A stretch of 49,153 bases of DNA, taken from the NCBI GenBank assembly GCA_036244855.1, contig BQKZ01004342.1, forward strand, positions 1 through 49,153, in the 5' to 3' direction. The notes under the pieces were generated by a model. That model was not told the origin of the DNA, ran no database searches, and saw only the letters and a program-made list of their open reading frames with translations. Positions 1-8,171 of the stretch are shown one piece after another; within the stretch, counting starts at the first letter, position 1; each line of letters opens with the position of its first letter. Made by a program: the position numbers and the translations under genes. This DNA comes from Temnopleurus reevesii (lineage: Eukaryota > Echinodermata > Echinoidea > Temnopleuroida > Temnopleuridae).

Positions 1-10
1 ATATACTCAC

Positions 11-274
11 CATTAGAAGTTCCACAATGTTCTACATCCACATATCTATCCTCTTGGTCCAAACACACTAGCGGTCTATATTTGATACCATTCCCACACT
101 CAAGCTCCTCATCAAAGGCGTTGGACCCATGAACCTCAAACTGAGGTCCTCCAAGCAAACAGTCGGACCAGCTCCCTTTAGGGACCAGCCGGTAGGAGGG
201 GCATTTGCAGGGTCTGGTCTCGGTCTTGGGGTATATGTCTGTGTTTAAGCACTCTGGCTGGCGTTGACTTCGAC
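11..274 (-). CDS. THSD7A: THSD7-like gene, exon E9 (last in window)
   Basis: 88 codons' worth of sequence, entered after a TTTTCAG acceptor and left at a GTGAGT donor in positions 5-10; both junctions are phase 1. It completes the eighth TSP1 module (ending in RPCKC) and begins the ninth, with GSWSDC, the CGNGIKYRPLVC core and VEHC. THSD7 proteins are large extracellular or membrane-anchored glycoproteins built from TSP1 repeats; the vertebrate members act at endothelial and podocyte surfaces. The unusually long spacer between SDC and CGNG matches the corresponding human THSD7A module. No transmembrane segment is reached, so more 3' exons must lie before position 1. THSD7A and THSD7B cannot be told apart here; an invertebrate gene may predate their split. 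Confidence 0.9.
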
Positions 275-1355
275 CTGAAAAGGAAAATGTGTATTTTATG
301 CGCATCCATTGGTGTGAGGTGAAATTTTATGTACAATTGCAATTTCTTGCAATTGCATGTACTGATCTTTTGAAATAGGATTGCAAATATGCGTTATTAT
401 GAGTTATTGAAAATAACAGGCATCACACTCTCAATCAAGAATAATAAAAATAATAATAATTACATTTATACGGCGCTTTATACAGGTGTTTCAAAATGCA
501 ATATCCTTATTATTGCAAACATAGCCTAATATATATTTATAGACACAAAGTTACCTTTTACACGAAGAAATATAAGAAACAAAGAATAATCTATCCTATC
601 ATAAATGAAAACTAAAGTATATCATAAATGAAGTTACATTATGAAGTAACAGATATAGATGCATCATTTTATCAAAACAAACCGCTAGATAATCCTTTTC
701 TGAGTTTTAAACTAATCTCTTTTACATAGCTTCTGCCCAGCAAATTCTTTCTTGTTTACACCATGATGTAAGTTTCAAATTATCTTTGCTTCCTGAAAAA
801 CAATAGCTTGAAAACTACAAGCAAATACTTGAGTGGCATTTACATTCCCACATGGTTGATTTCATGCCAGCAACATTTCAATCTGTCAATCAAATGTATA
901 TTTCAGGAACCAGCCAAATGTAATAAACATACTGAGCATCACAGATATGATGTTCATTACAAAGTTCAAAAAACTTTTTGTCTCACCTGTTCTAAAGAAA
1001 CTTGTTCTTCAAGAAAATGAGAATATAAAAAAGTGAATGCTGAATGCTCGATATCATGCCAAATGCATTTTCTCAGTGACTTTCCACACTGTCCTCAATT
1101 AGGTACTAATAAATTGAACACTTAATACACAGATACAGTACTTATCAAGTAAATAAATATTTGCCAACAATCTGATACTGCTAAAATTATGAATGTTCAA
1201 ATAATTATAATATACTTAACATATGATTATGCTTGGCTGGATCAATGTCAACTAAATGATTTATTCTTCTAAAATCAGGTCTAAGCTGGAAAAAAATACT
1301 TCTTGAGCAAGCCAAAAAAAAAAGAGAAAAAAAATAAAATCATAGACAAACTCAC
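275..1355 (-). other. Intron E8-E9
   Basis: 1081 bp of AT-rich sequence with no coding signal. Around 443-490 a short ATA/AAT-rich stretch leads into 'tttatacggcgcttta', which resembles the 3' end of the SINE at 2845-3128 and may be a remnant of a related element. Nothing else recognised. Confidence 0.8.
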
Positions 1356-1550
1356 CATGTACCCTTCGTCTTCTAATCTGTGTTCCAGTGCATTGTGAAT
1401 GGCAATTGCTCCACGGTGACCATTCCGTCATTCTGCAGTCATCTGAGCATGCTACTCTACAAGATTCCGATGCTGGGGGCATGGGTGGTCCATACTGTAG
1501 GCATAGATCAATCTCCATGATGCTCCCGTCACTACGCTCACATTGTATAC
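1356..1550 (-). CDS. THSD7A: THSD7-like gene, exon E8
   Basis: 65 codons, phase 1 at both ends, so skipping or including it keeps the frame. It starts after CCAG with GIQCERSDG, the end of the strand-B segment of TSP1 module 7. It carries LCLQYGPPMPPASESCRVAC, closely like the orthologous human segment, then DCRMTEWSPWSNC, which opens module 8. WSPWSNC contains the W-x-x-W C-mannosylation motif usual in TSP1 domains. It ends in IRRRRVHG, the basic Arg ladder of the TSP1 core. The donor is GGTGAGTTT. Confidence 0.92.
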
Positions 1551-2065
1551 CTGGAAGATTAGAAATCAATCAGTGGCCTCGAATTGCAGAAACCATTACT
1601 TGAACTGGTAATGTTAAATTGGAAGAAATTTCATTTTCATAAACTGGCTTTCTAACAAGGAATGTATACAAAAGTATACAGCATACTGAATTCTGAATAA
1701 ATGTTATTTCTTAAACTCTGAAGTCCTTGTTGAAATGCAAGTTTTATTTCGAGTATATTTTTTTCGGTCATTACAGTTCAGAAAAATTCAATTTCAAATT
1801 TGTGACAGATGAAACTTTCCCTACTTAAATAATGCTACCTTCATGCACCTCAAATATATACATACAAAATATAAGGGTCTAATGAGTTTTTCCCGACAAA
1901 GATGTAGGATGACAGGGTAGTATCATCAAATATTTAGATTTCACGTTTGTTGGAATAAAAAAAAAAAAGAGTTAATAAATCAATAACTCTATACATAATA
2001 TGGTGTAATGAGTTACATCCCTGATAAAAAAAAGTACCTGATAAACATTGTTTTATATTATTTAC
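1551..2065 (-). other. Intron E7-E8
   Basis: 515 bp, AT-rich, with several A-runs (for example around 1958-1970). No repeat family or coding signal recognised. Confidence 0.8.
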
Positions 2066-2284
2066 CTCTAGTTTTCTTTCCATCTCCGCACTCTTCGTCA
2101 ATACCATCAACGCTAGTGACTTCTATCCCCGTCAGTCGACACGCACTCCATGTGCCTACCAGCCAGGTGTAGGAATAACATAAGTCTGGCTTGTTGCATG
2201 TTCTCTCTTCACGGAGTAAGGATGGACACTCCTCGCCTCCGTTCTGGGGCTGGCGTAAGATGTAACGCCTTCTTTCTTGGGTAG
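2066..2284 (-). CDS. THSD7A: THSD7-like gene, exon E7
   Basis: 73 codons, phase 1 at both ends. The acceptor is TTCTTTAG and the donor AGAG|GTAAAT. It begins with the Arg-rich strand TQERRRYILRQP of TSP1 module 6, continues with GGEECPSLLREERTC and closes with KPDLC. Module 7 then opens with YSYTWLVGTWSAC and the CGDGKKTR turn. There is no initiating Met and it is open only within these boundaries, as expected of an internal exon. The split codon joins in frame to E6 (Ala) and E8 (Gly). Confidence 0.9.
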
Positions 2285-2399
2285 CTAAAGAACCGTCTAT
2301 GGATGATGTGAATAGAGGAAGTTTATGATTAAAAAATATAGTTTCAAATCATGAGTTCAGAAGCCAATATAATAATAATAATACTATAGATGCAATTTA

Positions 2400-2840
2400 T
2401 CATCATCATTGGCATCCGTCTGTCTCGGGAGACAATGGAGGCAAGCCTGGGCGAAGTGTATGGAGATCCTAGGCTGCCCAGTTGTTAAGATCCCCCTCTC
2501 GGCCTCGCCGGTGTAGTCCAAAGGAGAGCAAAGCAGTACATTTGGCACCAGTTTGGCTGCAGGAGCTGCCGGAGTTTGCGAGTACTACACGCTCGTCCGC
2601 CTTCGGGGCTCCACTCCTGATTTTTAGGGTTTACTCCCCTACACATGGTAGTTGGATCGTCGCAGATCTCCTCCGCCCTCTAGCCGTTGGCTGCTCAAGG
2701 CTGCTCCTCCGCCTAGTTGCGATGCTGTGTAGACATCATCCGTAACCCTGGATAAGGGGCCCATACCGGGTACTATCAGCCGGAGCCAGCTGAACCCGGG
2801 ACTCGTGTAGGGCAGGGTCGTCACTCCCTGTAGTAGTGGA
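2400..2840. repeat. GC-rich interspersed block
   Basis: About 440 bp clearly richer in GC than the surrounding AT-rich intron, beginning CATCATCATTGGCATCCG and containing 'tctgtctcgggagacaatgg'. It abuts the SINE almost directly. Its composition and sharp edges suggest a transposed or captured repeat rather than ancestral intron. Short open frames on both strands show no recognisable protein motif. Confidence 0.45.
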
Positions 2841-2844
2841 CTAT

Positions 2845-3128
2845 GTCCAATTTATATAGCGCAATTTATATAGCGCACATATCCCCTCCACTGAGTGCTC
2901 AAGGCATTTTGCATTATTATTACCCTGGTTTTAGCCCAGCATACACCAGTGCATATGGCATTTCAAGCAATGAATATTCCTGCCAGGTACCCATTCACCT
3001 CACCTGGTTTGAGTGCAGCACAATGTGGATGAATATCTTGCTCAAGGAAATTAATGTCCTGGGTGGGATTCAAACCTACAACCCTCTGGTTGAAAGGCGA
3101 GAGTCAGAACCACTACACCACGGCGCCT
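2845..3128 (-). mobile_element. tRNA-derived SINE
   Basis: Read on the minus strand, the element begins GGCGCCGTGGTGTAGTGG, with a pol III box A (TGGTGTAGTGG at 3110-3120) and a box B (GGTTTGAATCCC at 3065-3076) at tRNA-like spacing. A conserved-looking central body follows (CCTTGAGCAAGATATTCATC). The 3' end is two tandem copies of GCGCTATATAAATT. This is the plan of tRNA-derived SINEs common in sea urchins and other deuterostomes. The exact family name cannot be fixed without a repeat library. Confidence 0.8.
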
Positions 3129-3513
3129 CCATATTATTGCATATAGCAATAATACAATTAACAAAGAGTATGCAAATATGCAATTTTGAGGTTCAATTTC
3201 TAGTCACTTCATATCCAAGAAACCTTCTTTGAGGTGGACACAACATGATTCATTTCATAATATAATATCTAACAGGTGAATATGTTTGAGGTTCATATTT
3301 TTATAATTTTGTAGACTACAAATCTCAATATCTTAAAGTTTTATTACACTGCTTTACCATATCAATCCCTAAATTGGTCGATCTGGTATACAAATATGTA
3401 AATGTGATCAGAACAGAATTGTGCAAATATCACATTTCTTCTTTTTTTCTCTCAGGTGATGATAATAAAGTGCAATATAAAAGTAGAAAGTGTTTTTTTT
3501 TGTTCTCAAATGA

Positions 3514-3800
3514 AGTTGGAAGAAACTTAGCCTGATTCTAACAAAGATCATGAATTAATCTTCATTCGCTGTCTTCCCAAACATACGATAATAAATTTAA
3601 AAACTACGAACATGCTTACATCTAACCTCTTTCTAACAAATGACATTTAACAAATCTAAATTGTCGCCTTCACGAACATAACCAAAATTCCAACGTAGTA
3701 ACATGCTTTTTCAAAATTTTCAAATACAGTTGGAAGAAACTTAGCCTGATTCCAACCAATGACATTAAATGAATCTTAATTGGTTGTCTTCCCAAATATC
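3514..3800. repeat. Degenerate tandem repeat, period about 107 bp
   Basis: 'gttggaagaaacttagcctg' occurs at 3515 and again at 3729, each followed by a similar block ending 'gtcttcccaaa'. A more diverged middle copy (near 3620) contains 'tttctaacaaatgacattta' and 'gtcgccttcacgaacat'. Three copies at even spacing indicate an old local tandem expansion. Confidence 0.65.
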
Positions 3801-4504
3801 TCAGACATAATCAACAAGCATTCCACAACTTCTCTGACTTCCATTAATCCTCTCCTGCTCCTTTCTGTGTTACCTCCAATACATCACATATACAGCGCAT
3901 GACATACAAAGAGTGAATGTATCCCCAGGCAGTAAAGGCACTGGCAGAAAATTAGATAGCAATTACAGATGAAATTGATGCTCTTTTCATGGACAGCAAA
4001 TGCACCCATGGGCGGTGGGGATGAAAAAGTAATGCGAGTTTGAAATGGATTTGCTACCCCTGATGGGGTATTGACCTGTATCTCTTGCATTATTATTATT
4101 GGAATGTTTGTGTTTCAGTCTGTGGATTGTGTGGGCGTAACATAACAGGAGTTGTTAACTTGTGAATAATTCTGACTTATAAGATATCAGACACGCTTTG
4201 GAATTTGATATTCATTGGTAGTCTTTTTTACCATCAAACATATTGAAAGAACAGGATTTGAAATGCAAAAGATAGAATACTGCATTCATTGTAGACAGCT
4301 TAGAAACTTCTGCTAGGGAGTTGCTAAATAAGTGCATACTATCATTATCATAATTGTAAAAATGTATAATCAAACATTAATATAAAAAAATATATATATA
4401 AAAGGGAATCACTTAGAAGGTATTTGATAACCTGCATCTTGAGCATAATACAAAGTAGATTTTTTGCATTATGAATTACAAATAACATCATTTTCATCCC
4501 ATTC

Positions 4505-4890
4505 ATCCTAATATTCATCATCATTAGGATCAATATCATCAACATTATCATCATCACCAACATCATGAACATAATCAACATCATCAACATTATCACCATC
4601 ACCAATTACATCATCAACATAATCACCAACATCATCATCATCATCATCAACATAATCACAATCACCAACATCATCAACATAATCACCATCACTAACATCA
4701 TCAACATTATCACCATCACCAACATCATCAACATTATCATCATCACCACCAACATCAACATTATCACTATCACCACCAACATCATCAACATTATCACCAT
4801 CACCACCAATTCCATCAACATTATCACCATCACCATCACCATCACCATCATCAACAGTAACACCATCACTATCACCATCATCATTATAAT
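4505..4890. repeat. ATC/AAC trinucleotide microsatellite
   Basis: Nearly 390 bp of alternating CAT, ATC and AAC triplets (units such as 'aacatcatcaacat') with interruptions. It ends about 15 nt inside the intron from the E6 splice donor. Both strands are open through it because the triplets contain no stop in the relevant frames; the long Asn/Ile- and Met/Val-rich frames here are therefore repeat artefacts. Confidence 0.95.
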
Positions 4891-4904
4891 AACTGCAAAG
4901 TTAC

Positions 4905-5020
4905 CTGAAGGGCATGTATCGGGGCAAGTTGTCCAGTCTCCAAACTCAGATACAATGCAATCCAAGGTACACTGAACCTCACAGGGTCGAGAGGAAGGTG
5001 GACGCACTGGCATGAAACAT
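4905..5020 (-). CDS. THSD7A: THSD7-like gene, exon E6
   Basis: 116 bp, entered in phase 2 after CATATAG and left in phase 1 at TTCAG|GTAAC. It reads CFMPVRPPSSRPCEVQC, the end of TSP1 module 5, then TLDCIVSEFGDWTTC, the start of module 6. DCIVSEF and the W-T-T-C turn align with the matching human THSD7A module. The AG left by E5 plus the first base here gives Arg, so KR|CFMP reads through. The donor lies immediately beside the trinucleotide repeat. Confidence 0.92.
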
Positions 5021-5557
5021 CTATATGCATGAAAAAAGCAAAGTAATTCAAAGAATATATTAAGTGATTGATAAAGACTTCTTTTTCCATATCATAGCAA
5101 ATGACGAAGCTAATTCTAGAAGAGTATGATGCTGTGGATCACATTCTAGCCAATTATTATTATCATATTTCCAGATACTCAATGTTATTTCAATTTCAAT
5201 TTCATTTATTTCACATTTGCATTAAAAACAATAACAACATACAAAAGGCATAATGTAATAAAAAGATAATACATAGATAGACCGAATACAAGACCCTTAA
5301 TAAAATGTAAATATTATTTTACAAAAAAATACATTTCTGCAAAAAAACACTATAAAACAATTCAAAGTGAATAAATAATATGTGAATCAAACACAAAATT
5401 GCAGTTTATACTTTGTAATTCATTGCAAAAAATATTCTTGCAAAGCATCTAAATCTTATTTTATGCAGAAAACTCCATAGAGTATGACTTTGTGACAGAC
5501 TTTGTGACATAAGTCGAGCAAACTTTCATATTCTACAAAAAGCTTTGACAAGCATAC
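5021..5557 (-). other. Intron E5-E6
   Basis: 537 bp, AT-rich. The piece 'tttcaatttcaatttcattt' around 5187-5215 is of a kind often seen at ends of retroelements, but no element boundaries can be drawn. No coding signal. Confidence 0.75.
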
Positions 5558-5795
5558 CTTTTATCTGGAGCAATCTTGGCAGGGTTGATCCTACTGCAGC
5601 TAACATTCCTGACCTGTGTACCCATCCCACAGTTCCCATCCTCATCAGGTGTGGTCCTCTGGTCTAGGATATCCAGAGTTGGTAAGCATTCTTCCCACTC
5701 GGTAGTCAACCAACCAAATAGGGTACAGCTATGATGATTACAGGCCCTGCTTTCTTTCATTTCTTCGCTGTCTATGTCAGGGCAGGCTGCTCCAC
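5558..5795 (-). CDS. THSD7A: THSD7-like gene, exon E5
   Basis: 238 bp, phase 1 in (AAACAG acceptor) and phase 2 out (AAAAG|GTATGC). It completes TSP1 module 4 with GGAACPDIDSEE, SRACNHHSC, then starts module 5 with GWLTTEWEEC and the CGMGTQVRNVSC core. The spacing between EEC and CGMG is long, as in the orthologous human module. A truncated duplicate of its first 86 bp sits just upstream in transcription order (5926-6011). Confidence 0.93.
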
Positions 5796-5925
5796 CTGTT
5801 TGAAAAAAGTGATACAGTACAACCTGTAAATGAAGACTCTCTAAATGCTAGCGCAATGAGCACGAAAGGTGACCCTGTGCGCTATACAAGTAGCCACTAT
5901 GATTATTATTATTATAATTATTGTC

Positions 5926-6011
5926 CCAACCGAACAGGGTACAAGTATGATGATTACAGACCCTGCTTTCTTCCATCTCTTCGCTTTCTACGTCAGGGCA
6001 AGCTGTTCCTC
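5926..6011 (-). pseudogene. Truncated duplicate of exon E5 (5' part)
   Basis: Repeats the E5 acceptor region and its first 86 bp, reading GTACPDVESEE, then CNHHTCTLFGW, where homology ends abruptly. The CAGACAG acceptor and the phase-1 start are kept, as are all three Cys. Against E5 there are six amino-acid changes and about four silent changes, with no stop inside the homologous part. The open frame runs about 17 more codons into unrelated sequence before a stop. No donor matching that of E5 is present, so it could be used only as a terminal exon or not at all. Confidence 0.8.
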
Positions 6012-6404
6012 CTGTCTGAAAAACAATAGAGTGACATTAGAATATGACTATCGAACATTACATGAACTTCTTGTCTTTCTCTAACAATGACTCAGCTTGC
6101 TCTCTAAAGAGAAATGAAGATGATAACATTGATAAATTCAAATGATGAACTATTCTCCAGCTCTTCTCATTCTCTTCACATTCTTTTCTCCTATTTGCCT
6201 TCTCCCCTAATCTTCAACTGACTTCTCTTATCTCATCCTCTTTTTCTCCTTTTATTTATCCTTTTTATCCTAGTCACTCTCCTATTCATTATTCTTTTTC
6301 TTTGTTTTTGGTCATTGATCTTTCTCCTCATATTCTGTAAAACGTATCTTATATCATTGCCATGTTGTCTGTTCACTCTAATGGATGAAAGATAAAATCC
6401 TTAC

Positions 6405-6560
6405 CTGGTCCAGGCTGTGCTAGAATGGTCCTGTATCGCTCCTGGACACCACCAGGTCTTCCTGTCTCATCTTCACATGTCGTTGAGCACTCACTCCACG
6501 GTCCCCACTGACCCAACACACAGTCTGATGAACAAGGTATTTCACACATCACAGAACAAG
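6405..6560 (-). pseudogene. Exon E4 tandem copy C (candidate cassette exon)
   Basis: Third copy of the 3' part of E4, ending in the same CCAG|GTAAGG donor. Its frame reads DCVLGQWGPWSEC and on to QPGP exactly as E4: nine nucleotide differences, all synonymous. Upstream of CPCSSDC-equivalent codons the changes are amino-acid altering. A possible acceptor TTGTTCATCAG|AC at 6525-6526 would define a 120-nt exon (6405-6524), phase 1 at both ends and in frame with E4 and E5. It is called pseudogene only because it is not needed for the main transcript; it may be a real alternative exon. Confidence 0.6.
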
Positions 6561-6594
6561 AAACGATATTGAGTAAATAAAAAGAGGGTCTTAC

Positions 6595-6755
6595 CTGGTC
6601 CAGGCTGGGCTAGTATGGTCCTGTATTGTTCTTGAAAACCACCAGGCCTCCCTGTCTCATCTTTACATGTCGTTGAGCACTTGCTCCATGGGTCCCACTG
6701 TCCCAACACACATTCCGTGGAACAGGTGTATTCACATGTCATATCAACAGGAAAC
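6595..6755 (-). pseudogene. Exon E4 tandem copy B
   Basis: Second copy of the 3' part of E4, 190-191 bp from its neighbours, with an intact GTAAGA donor. It reads CVLGQWDPWSKCSTTC, then GGFQEQYRTILAQPGP. Relative to E4 there are seven amino-acid changes (for example G to D, E to K twice, V to F, R to Q) and about ten silent ones. Read-through from E4 meets TAG before this copy, and no in-frame acceptor for it was found. It looks like a relaxed duplicate. Confidence 0.75.
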
Positions 6756-6785
6756 ACTATAGAGTATATAAACTGAAGGTCTTAC

Positions 6786-6990
6786 CTGGTCCAGGCTGGG
6801 CTAGTATGGTCCTGTATCGCTCCTGAACACCACCGGGCCTTCCTGTCTCATCTTCACATGTTGTTGAACACTCACTCCACGGTCCCCACTGTCCCAATAC
6901 ACAGTCTGATGAACAAGGTGCATCACACGTCACATCAGTATCGGGCTTGTTGCCCAGTGCCTCGCACATTGTTTCATCTTCAACTGGTAG
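6786..6990 (-). CDS. THSD7A: THSD7-like gene, exon E4
   Basis: 205 bp, phase 0 in (TAAAACAG acceptor), phase 1 out (CCAG|GTAAGA). It begins LPVEDETMCEALGNKP and ends TSP1 module 3 with CDAPC. Module 4 follows with SSDCVLGQWGPWSECSTTC, carrying a W-x-x-W motif, then the RYRTILAQPGP strand. CDAPC and DCVL are the same in human THSD7A, which anchors the alignment. It is the only one of three tandem copies with the full 5' part and a good acceptor, so it is taken as the main exon. Confidence 0.92.
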
Positions 6991-7139
6991 CTGTTTTAGG
7001 AAGATGAAAAAAAGGTAACAAATTAATGGTAAAAATAGAGTTTGTAAATATTAATCTTAAATTTTATACATTGTATTGGTTACTTATATCTGTTTGGTTG
7101 AGGTATTCTCTTTTCTATTTCCAAGACTGCCTGATCTTG

Positions 7140-7720
7140 GGGAAATCCATAATGGAATGGAGTGACCAGTATGGAGGTTAGCAGTGTTGCCTAATATGAC
7201 TTGGGCCCTTACAAAGCCAATTGGAATTACTTCCTGCAGTAGATCACTTAGTTATGTTACAAGCACATAGGGACATGTCGTGGCTTTGTGTTATGCACTA
7301 CACAAGAATTGAATAAAATTACTATCATTATTACTCTCCAGTAATGGAGGGATCATTACAAAGGGAGACCAGTATGAAGATTAGCCAATTGCATACTGGA
7401 GCATGATGATCCTTGTGGAGAGCCATAATGAATAACAAAATATGTAGTAAATGGTTCAATTCTGTTACAGTAGAATAATGGAGGAACCCGCATGGAGGTT
7501 AGACTTAGTGAGTACTGAAGCCACTTGGCTCTTATTCAAAACACAATGGAATGACACTATTCTGTGATTAATAGGTTAAATTCTGTCACTCTGAATAAAT
7601 GCTTATCTACCTCAAGTGTAATGGAGGGATCAGCATGGGGGACAAGAACTGTGTGGTCTCTTTAAAAAGTCTACAGAAATTCTAGAATTCTGTATTTTAA
7701 TAATATAGCAAGGATTCTAG
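7140..7720. repeat. Degenerate repeat with 'aatggagg..ccagtatgga' units
   Basis: Related segments start near 7149, 7333, 7477 and 7619: 'ataatggaatggagtgacc', 'gtaatggagggatcatta', 'ataatggaggaacccgca', 'gtaatggagggatcagca'. Most are followed by 'tatgga(g)gttag'-like words. Spacing is about 142-184 bp. This appears to be an old local expansion leading into the E3 duplicate. Confidence 0.5.
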
Positions 7721-7865
7721 CCTTACTTCTTGTGAATTGATGCAGTATAAGTCCGAGTCATCACCCCTTCTCCACACATGGTCTGTGCATCACTGGAATG
7801 ACTGGTAGATTATTCTGCAACCCATCTAAAACTTTACAGGATACTGCAAGGGGTTACTCATTCAT
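7717..7865 (-). pseudogene. Decayed duplicate of exon E3 (3' half)
   Basis: Near-match to the last 110-150 bp of E3 and its donor: 'gtgatgcacag', 'tgtggagaaggggtgatgac' and 'catcaattcacaagaagtaa' recur. One base is missing before the TGCATC segment and stops appear in the E3 frame, so it cannot encode the E3 peptide. The GTAAGG donor and the following intron bases are kept. It lies downstream of E3 in transcription order. Confidence 0.75.
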
Positions 7866-7965
7866 ATAAGAGTTCATTATGTACTTAACTGAATGGTTCT
7901 TGTATAAACCCTATGGGAATCCCATAATTTTGTAATTAATGGATTAACAAGGATTCTAGCCTTAC

Positions 7966-8171
7966 TTCTTGTGAATTGATGCAGTAAACATCCCTGGTCA
8001 TCACCCCTTCTCCACACGCAGACTGTGCATCACTGGTTTGGCAGGTGGTGTCCTCCACAATCCATCTAAAGCAACGCTGGATGTTACAAGGGGCATGTTC
8101 ACTCAGGTGGGGGCACTTTGTGCCACCATGCTCTGGAGGGGCTATTATCTCCCTGGTCCGATGAATGTGTC
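7966..8171 (-). CDS. THSD7A: THSD7-like gene, exon E3
   Basis: 206 bp, phase 1 in (TTTTTAG acceptor), phase 0 out (CAAGAA|GTAAGG). It reads HIHRTREIIAPPEHGG, then CPHLSEHAPCNIQRC, ending TSP1 module 2, and opens module 3 with RWIVEDTTC and CGEGVMTRDVYCINS. The CPHL-E-PC and VYCINS words match the human protein. The donor lacks the usual exonic G but the downstream GTAAGG is strong, and the protein joins smoothly to LPVEDE in E4. Confidence 0.92.

Larger units (their letters stand above)
2285..4904 (-). other. Intron E6-E7
   Basis: 2620 bp holding a GC-rich block (2400-2840), a tRNA-derived SINE (2845-3128), a roughly 107-bp-period degenerate repeat (3514-3800) and a long ATC/AAC repeat (4505-4890) that ends within 15 nt of the E6 donor. 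The stretch 3800-4500 shows nothing recognisable. Confidence 0.8.
5796..6785 (-). other. Intron E4-E5, rich in exon copies
   Basis: 990 bp containing two tandem copies of the 3' part of E4 (B and C, 6405-6755) and a truncated copy of the 5' part of E5 (5926-6011). The stretch 6085-6390 is T/C-rich with no other feature. Confidence 0.8.
6991..7965 (-). other. Intron E3-E4
   Basis: 975 bp containing a degenerate repeat array (7140-7720) and a decayed copy of the 3' half of E3 (7717-7865). No other coding signal. Confidence 0.75.

Noticed and set aside
2482..2745. 87-codon plus-strand frame in the GC-rich block
   Set aside because: GC-rich repeat DNA is naturally open; no recognisable motif and a competing frame lies on the other strand.
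3065..3120. A tRNA gene
   Set aside because: Boxes A and B are present but the region continues into a SINE body and no cloverleaf with a clear acceptor stem could be drawn.
4565..5013. Long open frames on both strands through the ATC/AAC repeat
   Set aside because: They arise because the triplets contain no stop codon; only 4905-5020 on the minus strand has TSP1 content and splice sites.
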